Source: Serpula lacrymans var. lacrymans S7.9 (lineage: Eukaryota; Basidiomycota; Agaricomycetes; Boletales; Serpulaceae). From it: a stretch of 64,000 nucleotides of DNA. Of this stretch, positions 20,765 through 34,476 are shown in pieces (positions within the stretch are counted from its first letter, which is position 1; each line of letters starts with the position of its first letter). The position numbers and the translations under genes were made by a program. The notes beneath the pieces were generated by a model, which ran no database searches, was not told where the DNA came from, and saw only the letters and a program-made list of their open reading frames with translations. The stretch is from the NCBI RefSeq assembly GCF_000218685.1, contig NW_006763291.1, positions 2,963,173-3,027,172 on the forward strand, in the 5' to 3' direction.

Positions 20765-21891
20765 TTGTCACATCCCGCCGACCTCAACGACCCAAAAACA
20801 ATCCGAGAACTCTATGAGTCATAGTCACAAGAAACCAACATCCTGAGGACAGTGTGGCGGTAATATAATGATGTTGATACCTCAAGTGGTGGAAAAGCAG
20901 ACAGACGGTTTACGACCTGAAGTTGTTTTTCACAAAAATATGATGCAATACACCCTGACATGCTCTGGAGCCTATAGCGACAACAATCGATCTGCTCTGA
21001 ATGATAGGATACATCGGTCACAGTTCTGTAGCTTGTTCCTTTGTTGGTAAGTAAGATGTTCTACCGGCCAACATGTTGAACACTTACTTCATATCTGCTT
21101 TTGCAAAAGGTGGTAAAAAATTCCAGGTGTCACTGTGGGGGACAGGCAGGACCAGCATACGAGTCACACCAGCGCAGTTTGTTTCCTTGTTGCATATACA
21201 CTGCTGTGTTGGTACTCTGATATACTCGGACCTGGAGCTGATGGCCAATGCACAAGCTTTCGGGGAGCTTGTTTGGAGCTAAATGGGACGGTGGTATAAT
21301 GGAAATCATACCAATATCTCTCTCCCTCACGGGCATCTCTAAAGATTTCATGAAAAACAGTCATCCTTCCAATGAAATCATGAAATCCCTATATCAAGGT
21401 CGATAATTAGAAACAAACCTAGCGGCACGTACAATTGTACCAAGTTCACGGATACATACAGTCAACGATACGAGGTTGCGTAGCTCGGCCTAAATAAAGT
21501 CCCGAGGAATACTTGCTAAATGAGTGACATGTCTGAACGAAAGCATGCATTAGATTAAGGCTCTGTGATGGAATGATATGGATGCATGTATGATACCGGA
21601 GACAGCTATGCCTGTTGACTATCAGGACCGTCACCAAGGGTCTGCGAGAATACATCAAAGGTCAAGCCAAGTATGGACTTGACGTGGTGGTAACTAGACG
21701 CGTGTTGTCCAGTCGCGATAAATGGAATGCACGTGACTACATGTTGGAAAAGCACGTGAGGGCTTACATAACGGACACGCAGGACACGCTGTTACCACGC
21801 CGCGTTTCGTTTTACAGTGGTCAGCCTCATTTCTTCCATCTTTTTCTGACCAGTTTGCATATTCAGACACTCGAGGTGTTAGGCCATTGAG
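20765..21891. other. Divergent intergenic region
   Basis: Lies between the start codons of the HNH gene (minus) and the polo kinase gene (plus). Nothing coding is convincing. No clear TATA was identified for either gene. Confidence 0.5.
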
Positions 21892-24654
21892 ATGTCCCAT
21901 CAAACCCACCACCGTGCTCATACCGCCCAAGCATCAGCACCAGCGCCTACATCGCGACGCCATCCATTCACAAATGCTATCAATCAGCCTCTAGTCCAGC
22001 AAGTGCCCGGAACACCTCCCAAGCCACAACAGAAGGCTAAACAGCCTTCATCTCCGCCTTTGCCGAGACAGAATAGCAAAACAACGCCTCCTTCTCCCCC
22101 TAAGATAATCACCGATGCAGGTCGATCACTACAGTTTCAACGTGTTGGCTTTTTGGGCGAGGTATGCCACGAGATTATCTCCTCTTCCGTCTTTGTATGA
22201 ATAACACGAGGTTTAGGGCGGGTTTGCTCGTGTATACGAAGTCAAGGATGTCCGAGGCACAAGACTTGCCTGTAAGGTCGTTACCAAGGATTCTCTCAAG
22301 ACTAAAAAGGCCAAAACTAAAGTGAGGCGATGTCAAAGTTATCAGTGGAATAGTTCTTACTGTGCTATAGCTCTATGCAGAAATCAAGATTCATCGTTTT
22401 TTGGCGCACCCCAATATCGTTCGTTTCCAAGATTGCTTTGAAGATGACCAGAACGTCTACATGACCCTCGAACTCTGTCAAAGTGGCTCTCTCATGGATA
22501 TGCTCCGCCGGCGCCGCCGATTCCAAGAAGCTGAAGCCCGATATTTTATGACCCAGCTCATTGGTGCATGCCACTACATGCACACTCACCAGGTCATTCA
22601 TCGAGATCTTAAGCTGGGCAACTTGTTCCTAGATATCAATATGAACATCAAAGTAGGCGACTTTGGCCTTGCTGCCCTTATTGAGAATCCAGGAGAGAGA
22701 AAGAAGACGATTTGCGGAACACCAAATTATATTGCTCCAGAGGTGCTATTCGACACTGCGAATGGCCATAGCTTCGAGGTTGACACATGGTCGATCGGAG
22801 TGATATTGTATACCCTCGTGGTAGGCCGCCCACCATTCCAGACTAAGGATGTCAAAGACATATACAAGTACGTTCCTCGTGGTTTGAGCTTGAGGACATT
22901 TATTGACCACTATTAGGAGGATTCGTGATAATGTTTACGAATTTCCATCCGAGCGCACTCCATCGCACGACGCTCGTGACCTGATTCAACAAATCCTCAC
23001 GCCCGATCCGCAACAACGCCCCACCTTGCACGAAATTGTTGACCATCCCTTCTTTACGATGGGTATCGTCCCTGCATTTATTCCCCAGTCTGCACATGAC
23101 TCCATTCCAGATTATCGATTCGTTACTCGAGCGGAGTCTGTAATCAATTTCCAGAAGCTCAAGAAGAGTGTCCTCTTGGACGACGACGTAATGGATATAT
23201 CGGTCCCGACAGTACAGGAGGAAGTGGAAGTCAACACAAACAAGGCGAAGAACACTATAACTTCGAGCATTGCCCAGCAAGAAAAGGAATTCCAAAAGGC
23301 AGTACAGCCTGGAAGCCCTATATCTGCACTGTTGAGTTCCGCGAGGCAGCCCTTGCTTATGTCCACCAGTGGAACCAAGGAATCGCCGTTATTCAGGAAA
23401 TTGCAGGCGGCCAAGAAGGATATAAAATCTCCTGTTCGTGGGGTTAGAAGTACCAGAGGATTGCAGGATATTGCGGAGGAAGATATGATACAGCAGAAGG
23501 GACAACGAGAGAGAAACCAGGATGAAGTAAGACAGAAGGAACTTGAATCGCAGAAGGCGAGGATTGTTGCCCAGATGGCACCTGGAAGCGCTCTAGGGAC
23601 TACCTTCCCTACTGACGAGCAAGAGAACCTTCCTCCTCTTAAAAAGGAAAGCAAAGGGAAAGAAAGGGTCAAAGAAGTATTCAAAGACATCGCTACAGAA
23701 TTGCCCACCACTTCTCCAACTCCCAAGTTGAACGGCTTCGACGCTGCGGCACATACTTTGACTCTTGCGTTTGATGCTTTGGATTCCAATAAGTTGTTCA
23801 GGGACCCACGCGAGGACATTAACATCCCCGATGAAAGAGTTTTCATCGTGTCTTGGGTCGATTACTGTAACAAGTACGGAATGGGCTACGCCCTCACTGA
23901 TGGTTCTGTTGGTGTACATTTCAACGATAGTACGACACTAGTTTTATCAGCCGACAAGCAGTGAGTACCACACATTGACCTTGCTGATAACGGTTTTCAG
24001 ATGGCTTACATTTTCTTGTAGTCATTTCGATTTTATCTCTTCTCGAAGGCATGGGACGATCTACGTCAGGAAGAACTATACTGTGTCGGAATATCCCGAA
24101 GACTTGAAGAACAAAGTTTACTTGTTGAAGCATTTCGAGCGTTACATTATGGACAGGCTATATGGTGAATATGAATACACATTTGAAGACGTCGACCGAG
24201 CGAAAGGAATGGATTTCGTGCAAAAGTACCTGCGCATGAAGCACGTTATTGTCTTTAAGATGAGTCACGATGTCTTACAGGTCAGTCTAAGCCTTCTTAA
24301 TTTGTCCAATCTTCTTTCCTGATGCATTTTATATCCGTGCAGTTTAATTTTTACGACCACTCAAAAGTTATCCTCTCCTCCCACGGCCTCTTAGTGACTC
24401 ATATCGACAAGAATTACAAGCTTTCCCGGTGGACGCTGAGTGAAATCATGGCACAGGCCTTGAAGTCACCTGCTGCCGACTCGGATCAGGCTAAATTTCA
24501 CCAGCGGCTGGTGGATAAGCTCAAATATTGCAAGGAGGTACTGACATCTATCCGAAACGTTAGTCAAACTGCTGGGGAGGCTGGCGGTGAGGAAGATGGT
24601 ACGATGGGGATGGGACTTATTAGCGCGAAGACTTCAAAGGTTTCTCTCCGATAA
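21892..24654 (+). CDS. CDC5: Polo-like kinase (6 exons, about 828 aa)
   Basis: Proposed exons: 21892-22161, 22217-22321, 22371-22867, 22917-23960, 24022-24280, 24343-24654; phases agree and give 829 codons. After a Pro/Gln-rich N-terminus comes the glycine loop GEGGFARV (from residue 90), split by intron 1. Then come HRDLKLGN (residues 202-209), DFG (222-224) and the activation segment [10 protein letters not shown] with T238, and IAPEVL. The C-terminal third contains the polo-box region ([29 protein letters not shown], then [14 protein letters not shown], and [12 protein letters not shown]). Polo kinases control mitotic entry, spindle poles and cytokinesis; polo boxes bind phosphorylated partners. 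Fungi normally have one such gene. It is convergent with the thaumatin-like gene downstream. Confidence 0.93.
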
Positions 24655-25223
24655 AGGACTTCGCGAGATAGATGACATTAGGTCACCAATTCTCAATCAT
24701 ACATGCTCATGGACCCATAGCGACATGCAAGGCAGCGTGTTTCTTGAATTCTCCACAATAGTCACCGTGTTGTCAATGTTTCATTTTACTCTTTTATAGC
24801 TTGGTGCCGTCGTCGTAGCATGCATTCCGCATTTTCTTATCTCAACAAGTATGTATTACCTATGGTAGGGACTAGCTATGAATGAATTGCAGTTCCGATA
24901 TGTGTATACCTTTGAGTTTATCGATACGTTTGTCCACAGTAGTTCTGGCACTTCTAACTTGAGTGTCGGCGCCAAAGATGTAAAGGACCACCCGAATGGG
25001 ACAAGGAATATTTAACATAACAATGGGTTATTAGAAGTCCTCAGATCACACTACTTCGAAAGAATCAAATTTATGAATTTCAGGGTTTTCATAACACACA
25101 CAAAAGACCATCAAATAACCACAAGATAAAGAATAAATGTATAAAACACAATTTTATCCCAGATTTCACACTATATACCAGTGCCTTGTTAGGTTCGCTT
25201 TCATGCGAAGGCTACGAACGGAT

Positions 25224-26441
25224 TTAAGTGGGGGGAGGGCAGAAAGTGACAGTGTAGTCAGCGTTGCTGCTAGCAGGGCAAGTCCAGAGGGCGGTGCCGG
25301 AGGACTCGTCGTAGGCGTAGCAGTACGAGTTGGGGCAGTTGTCCTCTGCGAGGACAAACGATAGGTCAACGAAAATGACAAGAGAAAACGGAGAAAAGCA
25401 TGTCCTTACTGAAGTAACTGTAGTACGCGACACCCGAGTTGGGGCAGGTAGCGGGGGTGTTGTGCGAGCCACTGCAGCAGTTGGCAGAGTCGGCTAGTGG
25501 AAAATCTCAGGTAAGCTTTAGTTCCTTGTGATAGAGCAGCGATGCCTTACAGGGGTTACCGTCAATGTTGGCCTCGCAAGCAGACTTGCAACCGACAGCG
25601 AAGCCAGTAGAGTCGTAAGGACCCTGGATAGCGGCAGGACCTTGGCGAATTAAGTAGTATCAGCCAAACTGGAGTTATATAACCCAAATTTCCGACACTC
25701 ACAGTTTGGTCCGAGGTCAACAGGGCAGTCAGCGAGGCTGCAGCCAGCGGTGTTGGTGATAGCAACGGGCAAGTTGTAACCATCAACGAGAGAGACGTCG
25801 TAGTAGTCTAAACCGTTGGAGCCCAAAGTGAACTCGGCGAGGGTGGCAGGAGGAACACCCTATTCAAAACGGTTTAGGAAGCCGTTTTCACGCGTGCAAG
25901 AAAATATAGACTTACAGTGCCGGTGCTTTGGTCGCAAACCAAGCCTCCATTGCAGCCACCGTCAACGCAAGAGTTGGGGCCGGGGTTGGTGCTGAAGTCA
26001 CAGTCACGACGACCCTAAATGCCAGAAACGCGTGAGCAACTATAATAGGAGAGATAGAAAAAGAAGCCTACCCAGATACGACCAGCAGTCCAGTTGTCAG
26101 GGACCGCAAAGCTGACGGAGGTGTACGCATCGGCCTGCCACCTGCAAATGATCATCAGTATGGCATACCACCGTCGCAGGTTAGACTTACCCAGTGGTGT
26201 AAGACGGGTAGGGGGCACCAGCGGTGAACATCTACATCAACATTGAGTACACAATACTGTAGCCTTTTCAAGAAACGGTTTAATTACAGCAGGCCTGTTA
26301 GTCCTTGTCAGTACATTTATTTATAATCACAGAACGATAAACCAACCAAACGGTGAATGGGCAAGCGTTGTAGACCGTGAGGGTACGCGCAAGGGCGCCC
26401 GAGGCGATGGAGAGAGAAGAGGCAGCGTACAAAAGCTTCAT
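25224..26441 (-). CDS. Thaumatin-like secreted protein (9 exons, 254 aa)
   Basis: Proposed exons: 26441-26347, 26294-26288, 26231-26191, 26141-26072, 26014-25916, 25859-25703, 25640-25551, 25493-25410, 25345-25224; phases agree and sum to 255 codons. Exon 2 is only 7 bases, and it completes the TVWPAMF junction. Residues 1-18 are a signal peptide (MKLLYAASSLSIASGALA). The mature protein starts RTLTVYNACPFTVW and has the thaumatin pattern of many cysteines, with GRRDCDF, CVDGGCNGGLVCD, YDVSLVDGYNLPV and a C-terminal DYTVTFCPPP. Thaumatin-like proteins are cell-wall or secreted proteins, and some bind or cut beta-1,3-glucan. Activity here is inferred. Confidence 0.93.
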
Positions 26442-29400
26442 AGTAGTGATGATAGGTGGGGATGTTGGTTGTAGTCCTTTCGCAAGGCCTTTTGTACCTC
26501 CCCCGGCCTTCGAAATTTGGTACTAAAAGCTGGGCCAGGAACTGTTGTGCCTCTACGGCTGTAAATATCGCTACCGTTTCCTGGATAGTGAGTGGTGAGC
26601 CATGTGAGGCGATGGTAGTCTGAGCCAATCGTCTAAGACACTTACTACTTTGGGATGAGCTGATGATACAATCGCAAAGGTTGTCGATGGCCCACATGGC
26701 TTGTGTCGGATGATGTTCATTGCTGTTGTGCGGTGCCATACGGAAACCATCACCCTCAAGGGGGAACCTTGAGGACAGCAAAAACGTTACGGGATTGAAT
26801 CGAAAGTAAGGTTAGGACCTTGATTAGTATATCGCTTGTGATCAATGAGGGCCACGAGACCTCAGAAGGCGAGTGACGACCGCTCTTCACGTTTGCGGGA
26901 GGCTGATAGTGTATCAGCCTTCCAGGTCCATCAGGGAGAAAAAACATCTACAGTAGTAACTTTCGGCTTTGAACCATGCGAAATACCGCACTGTGGTAGG
27001 GTTTTGAAAATGGGATCAAGCTGAACGGGGTGTCTTCCGGGATCGGGTTTGATGCTGTTTGATGATGGCGACCGCCACAGCCTCGCAGGCGTATCTTTTC
27101 AAAGAGACAGCAGTCCGAAAAGAGATCGAAGAGATGATTTGGAGACAATGATTCATCAAGTGGCTGTCCTGATATTCGATTACAGGCTGATTTGAGTGGT
27201 AGCACTCCCGTTATCCTGTCAGTTGTATGCTTCGTCGATAGGTTCGAAGACATGCTCACCAGGCCCCCCTGGCTCTGCTCCTCGCCTGCCTCCGCATTCG
27301 CGTCCTTTGACTTGAGGTCACTTGATACATCACCTGGCTAACTTGCATATGCTCCAAAATATGCCGACAACTCCGCGAATTACTACCCGAGCAGTACATA
27401 CAGATCAGAAACAGGATCAGTGCGTCGTCTAGTCATCAAGTGCTCGCCAACAAGGCACCATTCCCTACGGATCTCTTGGCAATCTCGCACTTACCGCATT
27501 GTTGGGGGTAATATAGTTCCAACTCTTCCCTTTTGGGGCTTTCAAGTCGTCGTGGAGCTGTCGAGCGTTGTGGAGTCTCTCAAGTCTTCGTGGAGCTCTC
27601 GAGTCGTCGTGGAGCGATCTTAAGTCGTCGTGGGGCCGTTTTCTGCACAACCGAACGATCATGGTCATGGACTCAGTTGTAATGGAGCTCCAATTCCGGC
27701 GGTTGAGCCAACTTTTTTCGTATGTCTAGGAGTGCTTCTAGACAGCTACAACCGCATCTTTGAGTTCTGCTTAGTCCAGAGACAATTTTTCTGCGCATGG
27801 TTGCCTTCCTGTGTAATGGTCACTACTGTCATGATAATTTTAATGCTGAAACATGCCTTTTATCGCCAAAGAGTTTCTAACATTTCTTCGACATGCTTCA
27901 AACTACTTGAGTACCAATTTGCACGTGTGTGAGAACACCTCTCCGCATCACTCCCTCCCACTTCCTCAGCTTCTATGCTTTGAAGCGAAAAATAACCTCT
28001 TTTTGACAGAATAGATACTGATCTATTTGAAAATACTAGGCTCGAGCACAACACCCTTACCCTCTACGAAAAACTTCGACGTTAAGATTGTAGTGTGATA
28101 AGAAACCAAAGACGGCGCTGAGAAACAGACAACCCGTCAGACGACTCGATTCTCACAGATAAATAATCGGGAAGGTGATTGGATGGATTGTCACCGTTCC
28201 GATTAATCACAGTCAAAACTCCTTCAAAGCAGATGGTTGGTCATACTAGTATTCGATGGTGGTACAACATATGTCTGTCATTAGATCAGCAAGACAGACT
28301 ATTGGGTTCCGAGAGATCAATAAAAGCGTACACCATCCACCACAACGGAAGAAATTATATCTATATTAACTTGCTATGGCCAAACGGAGATATAGCGTAC
28401 TTGATTCGGATAGCCCTCACGGCGCGCGAGTCTTCCAAGGACAGGTCTATCAAAACCAGAAGTAAAACATAAGAGCAGTCATACATAGAGATGAGAATAC
28501 TTTTATCCGGACGCTGATACGAATCAATAATCCGATCATGTCATCCAGTACAGCGATGAATCACTTCGAAACCTGGGTGTCAGGTATTTTCGGAACACTG
28601 TCATGGTGGTGCAACGAGCACGACGGTCCTCGTATGAATGAACCATGAATCTCACTTGATAACTCTCAGAAGCTGAACTGAAAAAGCGTGAACACTTGAC
28701 CATCGAGAACACGGCACAACAGTAGGTGTGCCCATAGTAATCGATGGTATCGAGTGATGACGTTGATGCGTGGTTATCTGTTGTATTCTTCGCGGACCGG
28801 GCAAGCGATTGAGTAATGAAAAACATCCTATAGGAGTCCGCCGTGCTATTCTTGTAGAGAACCTCATAGTTCGCCGTGTGGCGCTTCCTGGATACTAACA
28901 TAGGCCAAACCAAGCCATACAAGTGACATTCGTCAATGAATAGAAAACCATGAAACACATACCAGAGAAATTTATGCACCAATCGCATTGACACATTGAT
29001 AACGTCGATCCCAATGTAGGTGAGAGTCGGGAAAGGAGCACTTGGATGAGAAACGAGCACATAGGTGAAACTGCTTCCTGGAAAAGTATTGGCTTTTGGA
29101 CAGATCCTTCGCTAATGCCTGCAAGAGTACCGGCAGGCCTCGCACGCCCATACGACAAAGATAGTCCATCCTCAGGATCATTAAAAGAAACTGACATATT
29201 GTAACACTGGGTGCTTGCTCCCGGCATGATAACCAGAGCACCACGGAACTTTGCCAATACCCAGGTGTGACAAGGACCCCTGGTCGATGATGAACCGGAG
29301 ACGGCGCCCAGGTTACTTACTTCTTTCCGTCCGGCCTCAAATGTGCCTTCGGTTTTCGGATATGGCATATTGCGAAGCCTCCGATGGGGCATATGCGATA

Positions 29401-30880
29401 GTTCCCAACATCTAGGCTAGAAACGGCCCGGAAGTTTGTATAATGAGCACCTTGAGAAGAGGAGCTTCAGTTGCACGGGTAAAGTAAAAACTCGTCGGCA
29501 ACAGGCTCTTGCTGTAGATGGAGGTACAAGGTCGGGCTGATGAGGTGGCTATCACATACTTATGGGAGCGTCCCCGTCCGTGATTGTACTGAAAATAGCG
29601 AGTGAACAACAACTCGTGTCATTGGGGCATCTTTGGAACCGCGAACAAGTCGGATGGAGCTTATCAAATGACGAGCGACTGACGGTAGCACGTGAACCAG
29701 ATATAAAACAATAACATGGCTGTTAGATGGCAAGTCTTACAGTAATAGACGGAGATAGAACACTAAGAAAGCGGCTCAGAAGAGAAGTTGGAATGGCAAT
29801 GGAAGTGGAAGTGGCGATGTGTATTGGTTGGGAACGTACTTTGGACTACCAGAACATTGCGCGAACCGTGCTTGCCTTCAGCGTTTTTCCAAACGTGGCC
29901 GTTCTTTCGCACTAGACCTTGGAATCTGTGACAACTATGTTCTATTCCAGGATCCTGCCACTGCCACTATAAGCGCTCTGGTCAGAATTTGAACTTCTGT
30001 TGCGGTAAGCTTCAGTCGAGTACCGCTGCTCTGGGTGCTTGGATACAATCGTGACATAGCATTGACAGGAAAGTCGCCGCTGGATAATGATGCCTAGACC
30101 CCATGTCCCCCCCACCTTTTAAAGTGCCATATTAATAATTGTCGTCAAAAAAAGTGCTCCTAATGTTTCCATATACGGGGAGAACAGACGTATGCTCATA
30201 TGTATGTGAGTAAGCCATTTGAATGGGAAGGGAATGGTTCTCGAAAGAATTACAGGCGGGCACTTCGAATTATAAGGAGCGTGACCAAGTGTGACGCTGG
30301 TCACGTCGCATTATAGACAACGGCTAATTGGTCGACATGACTTTACCGTAACTCTGTGGATTTTTTGTATCCAGGTGCAGGCCGACAAGAAACGTACGGA
30401 GAATCTTTGTGCAGCCGCCTTGATACCCAAGGATGGTGTATACCTTTCAAATCCATTTCTTCTCGCGCACGACCCCTTGGATCTCCGGTTGATGGTATCA
30501 TTGGCTTAGTGCCCGCTTTTCCGTAAGTTGGTCCGTAGCTGCTCATGGACAAAGCAGTCATGTTACTCACCACGAAAGGCTCATGGAGTAACTGAACTGG
30601 CATTGATTGACTCCGATATCATGTCATAACCCGGGTCCTCCTCATCTAGACACCATCGGCCTCCGTCCGTTACCTGTATCGGAACTGAATCATCAAACTA
30701 GGCTTAGGGGACAACTCGGATTAGCCAGGCATATCAATCAAGCGCTATGGAAATGTCCACCGCCGAAATACGTACATGCACGTCTGCTATTCGGAGCAAC
30801 CCATCCTAGCCACTATAAAACCCCCCACAAACACTCAAACTGATTGATTAAACTCACACTTTCATTACTGCAACACTACC
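26442..30880. other. Gene-poor region
   Basis: Open frames of 60-175 codons occur on both strands (for example minus 26948-27259 and minus 28536-29392). None shows a recognisable domain or a convincing exon chain. I cannot exclude a fast-evolving gene around 28.5-29.4 kb on the minus strand, where exon-like pieces with GTATGT and TTAG signals occur. Confidence 0.4.
27538..27635 (+). repeat. Short degenerate tandem repeat (unit about 25-28 bp)
   Basis: About four units of the form TCAAGTCGTCGTGGAGCT-GTCGAG recur with small changes. No gene context. Confidence 0.6.
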
Positions 30881-31830
30881 ATGGACAGATCATATACCTG
30901 GCTTGTAACGGGGTTCGCATTTCCCCTTCTCTTCATCCTTACATCCTTTGACTGACAGAACTTAGTGCTTCTCGTGGCATAGGCTTTGAGCTCGTCAAAC
31001 AACTTCTTACTGCTCCAACGACTCATAGTGTCTTCGCAGCTTGCCGTAATCCTGCAGGTGCGAATGGTTTAAACGCTTTGGCCCATGGATCTCCAGAGTT
31101 TCACTCCCAAAGTCATCCGGCCCTCCACGTCGTGCAAATGGACGTTACTGACGAGAACTCTATCAACGCCGCAAAAGAGGAGGTCAAAGAGATACTAAAC
31201 GGACGTGGGTTGGACTATCTCATCAATAATGCGGGGATTGTAAGGGCGCTGGAACAAACTATTTGCGTAGATACTGACTTCGGTGATTTCCAGTCCGTAA
31301 GGGATGACCGTGCAAACACATTCACCGCGAAGGATCTCACAGCCAGCATTGTGGCTAACGTCGTTGGTCCAGCACTGGTTACCCGAACATTCATCCCACT
31401 CATAGAACAAAGTGCAAAAAAGGTTGTCGTGAACATTTCTAGCGCACTCGCGAGCATTGGAATTGATTATGGAGGAGAACTCGCTAGTTACAGTATTAGC
31501 AAAGCTGCACTCAACATGCTGGTTCGTTCACATCCTTTTCTTACACGATCATCAATACTCAGTTAATGTGTCACAGACTTATAAGCAGTGGAAAGAACGC
31601 CCCGATCTTGTACCATTTGCCGTTGACCCAGGTTGGGTAAAAACGGGTAAGCTGATACCTTAGGTTTAAATTTAATCTCCAATTCTTATTCGTTTTCAGA
31701 TATGGGAGGTACAAGTGCTGCTCTCGAAACACATGAGAGCGCTTCCGGCATACTGCATGTCGTATCTGGTGCGACGCCCGAATATGCTGGGCGATTTATC
31801 AGCTACAAAGGTGAACCAGTACCTTGGTAA
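30881..31830 (+). CDS. Short-chain dehydrogenase/reductase (4 exons, 262 aa)
   Basis: Proposed exons: 30881-30912, 30966-31521, 31577-31646, 31700-31830, total 263 codons. The nucleotide-binding motif TGASRGIG (residues 10-17) is assembled across intron 1. The motif NNAG follows in YLINNAGI. The catalytic pair is Y186 and K190 (ASYSISKAALNM, with the ISSALASIG serine upstream). The substrate loop PGWVKTDMGG spans intron 3. Length is typical for classical SDRs. It most resembles the small sniffer/C-factor type carbonyl reductases; substrate unknown. A cytosolic NAD(P)H-dependent oxidoreductase is expected. Confidence 0.92.
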
Positions 31831-32587
31831 AGATTTTATTGACGTCTCGAAGGTGAATTCGAGCATCAGAATTTATGATATACTATGCCGTATCATCTAT
31901 TAGTATTATGTACAACTTACGATTGGTAATGGTATCTTTCTAGCTGGTTCTATTGTGTCGGTGACTTCTTTGCCTTATACTATAGACCATTCAACTTACT
32001 TTGGCTTTGAGAATGTATGTGCTATTGTTAGTAGTTAATATTGTATCAATCATATGACCACCTTATCAATGTAATCACTTGCGGGTTCATTTTTCCCCCT
32101 GCTCTGTTTACGTAGGAGCACATATATGAGCTTGGTTCCTTTGCATTTCGAGAATCGTAAATAGTGCTTCTACTACAAAATAGGATATTCTTTCATCTGG
32201 TCCACGTTAAAAAAGCCAAGAAAAAGTAATAGATATCGTTCTAGAATGGTTCAATCGTTGGGGCTGCATTAATCCAAAACCAATCCAAACAGGTTCAGGT
32301 TGTGGACGAACAAGTACCAGGTGTCCGCGGAATCAGCAAAATATCACGAACCTAGCGCCCTGAAAAGCCTTCGTGTAAGAAATAACTCAGGCTGTAATCA
32401 CAGAATATACCGTGAATGATGTTCACAGCATCTTTCGCTAGGATCTTTTTGTGAATCACAAATAGCATACTGAGATCGTATGTGCAGCACCAGTCGAACA
32501 GTGGAGATAGTGGAGGCTGCTATTATCAAGCTGCGGAGATGTGTATGTGAGCTAAAAGCACGACCAGAGGGCTGTTAGATAGCCTTA

Positions 32588-33866
32588 TCACCTTGGGTAC
32601 GAAACGAGTATGACCATCTAAAATTACAAAGTAAACATTAGAACGTTGAGATAGTCACATTAAACCTTACTGCAGAAACATGTGTCGAGGCGGATCCAAT
32701 GGCAGCACAAAGAGCAACAACTGGATTGAAGTATGAGTCATAATTGCGAAGTGAACCTGAGGTTATCCACCAATTATTACCAGGGATACCAAAATTTCTC
32801 TGCATGAATAAAAGTCAGAATTATGGTGCACTCTGTGACATTAGCATACTCACCCTCCGACACACTGTGTTGAGGTTGATTGGCAAGGGTTAGAAATTCC
32901 AGACTGTATGGCCCCGTACACCAACAACACACATAGTACCGTGTGAATGAAGATGATGGGCACATATACAATCCAGAATTCATCAGCCTTGAGAGTAAAT
33001 ACACAGCCATTCGTACCAGGAAGCTCCAAGTTGACCACATGAGTATCGGAGGACATCTTTACGATCAGGGTGATAATGGCGGCGAGTGCAAGGGCAAAAC
33101 TGGCAACAGCCAACCGCCGATCAAACTGTCTTTCAATACAAAGATCCCAGATTCGCAACGTTAGAATCACTGGAAAATTGACATGTGAGAGTCAGGGAGA
33201 TTTGAGAAAATTGAAGTTACCTTGGACAACTATAACAATGACAACAGCGAGAGTAAGACCTGTATGATACAATCTGGAACACCTAGTTTAAGCTGTAAAA
33301 TTACTCCAAAGCGAATAAAAGATATATTTTAATGCACTGACACCTAATAAACACCTTCAGTCATCATAACAAGACGGGAGTATGAAAGGTGAACTTACAG
33401 TAACGTTGGATCCACTCAAGAAGATAGCTAAGAAAAGCGTGAACGCTGCGTCTACAATAACTACGATAACTACAAAATCACTCACTAGCCACGTCTATAC
33501 TATCACATAGTCCAAAATTTCAGCTGACTAGAAAACATTTAAGATAAGGCTGACTTACACGACTATGCACAAGGCGAGGTAGCGAAGCTGAGATGCTATA
33601 GTCAGTATGCAGATGTGAATTTCCAAAATATTGTTCTTACAAGATAGAAGAGTACGTGGGAGAGGCCTCGTCGAGTGGACCAGAGATGCTGGATCTGACA
33701 CAGACAGTTGAGCACATGCAGTTACACAGACATGTAAGACTATATCACTGACCTCTTGATCAAGAGTCAAGGTGTGGTCATAAACAACCAATGAATAGCA
33801 AGCGAACATAAGGAATCTCGCTTCAAACAAATCATTAGCCGTGGGCTTCCCCTCTGTGCTGGACAT
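32588..33866 (-). CDS. Multi-pass membrane protein, DUF6533-like (about 7-8 exons)
   Basis: Starts MSSTEGKPTANDLF at 33866. Exon 1 ends at 33753 within the segment LVVYDHTLTLDQE, which matches the conserved (L)VYDHxxTLDxE start of basidiomycete DUF6533 proteins. Exon 2 carries QHLWSTRRGLSHVLFYL. Further short exons encode hydrophobic helices (VIVVIVDAAFTLFLAIFL; GLTLAVVIVIVV; then RLAVASFALALAAIITLIV and the last YVPIIFIHTVLCVLLVYGAI). The gene ends near 32588 after a final short exon (MVILVSYPR). Internal exon limits are uncertain. These proteins have about seven membrane helices and no known role; the family is large in mushrooms. Confidence 0.65.
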
Positions 33867-34189
33867 CGTTCAGGAGTGGAAAAATGAAGCCTGGATATCC
33901 TGGCAAGTGGCTATAAATACCAATTTCTGAATTCCCCAAGGACAGATATTGGGGGGAACTTTACCTAACAGCTAAAGCAATCATAGGGTGGAGACCCTTG
34001 ATTACAGTTTGAAGGAAAGGAGGACGATACGACAAGGTTCACTGTCAGGCCCAAATTGAGTTATAACTACTTACCAAACTTAATGACTGGATTATGTATA
34101 TTATAAGATATTGAGTGTGGATACAAGTTTCAGCGGCTCGTGGTGTTCGGGGTGTTTTATAGCTGCCTGGATCTATAACATACAAGCTC

Positions 34190-34393
34190 CTATACAAAGC
34201 CAATATAGGAAGTACGAGAGAAACAAGGCGCGGGCGCCAAACTAGGAAGGAGCTGTGGATCAGTTGGCCCGTGCACCTTGATGGAAAAATTTTACTTATA
34301 GATTTACTTCCGTTCTCCTTTTCTTATAAATCGTCGTTAGCAACCGTAGGCCACCTCAGTCTTTCCCCCCGAAAGCTGAGGTGAGCGAAAGCA
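34190..34393 (+). repeat. Copia-type LTR relic followed by primer-binding site
   Basis: Similar by eye to the LTR at 52018-52220 (GGCCCGTGCACC, TTCCGTTCTC, CTTATAA, CACCTCAG). It ends in CA at 34393, and TGGTATAAGAGCC follows at 34395, one change from the initiator-Met primer site TGGTATCAGAGC common to Copia elements. TTATAAAT lies upstream as a TATA. No Copia gag or pol follows, so this is a truncated 5' end. The left limit is uncertain. Confidence 0.6.
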
Positions 34394-34476
34394 TTGGTAT
34401 AAGAGCCCTCAGACGTCAACCCGCTCGCCTTTGCACCTGTCCATACCTCCGTTTACGTTTCAAATTCTTGCCCAGG

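Noticed and set aside
22365..22601. Minus-strand ORF across the polo kinase domain
   Set aside because: Shadow of the kinase exon.
23112..23846. 244-codon ORF antisense to the polo kinase
   Set aside because: Lies opposite a clear coding exon with polo motifs; no motif of its own.
28536..29392. A multi-exon minus-strand gene
   Set aside because: Exon-like pieces and splice signals exist, but no chain keeps a convincing frame or domain; left as undecided.
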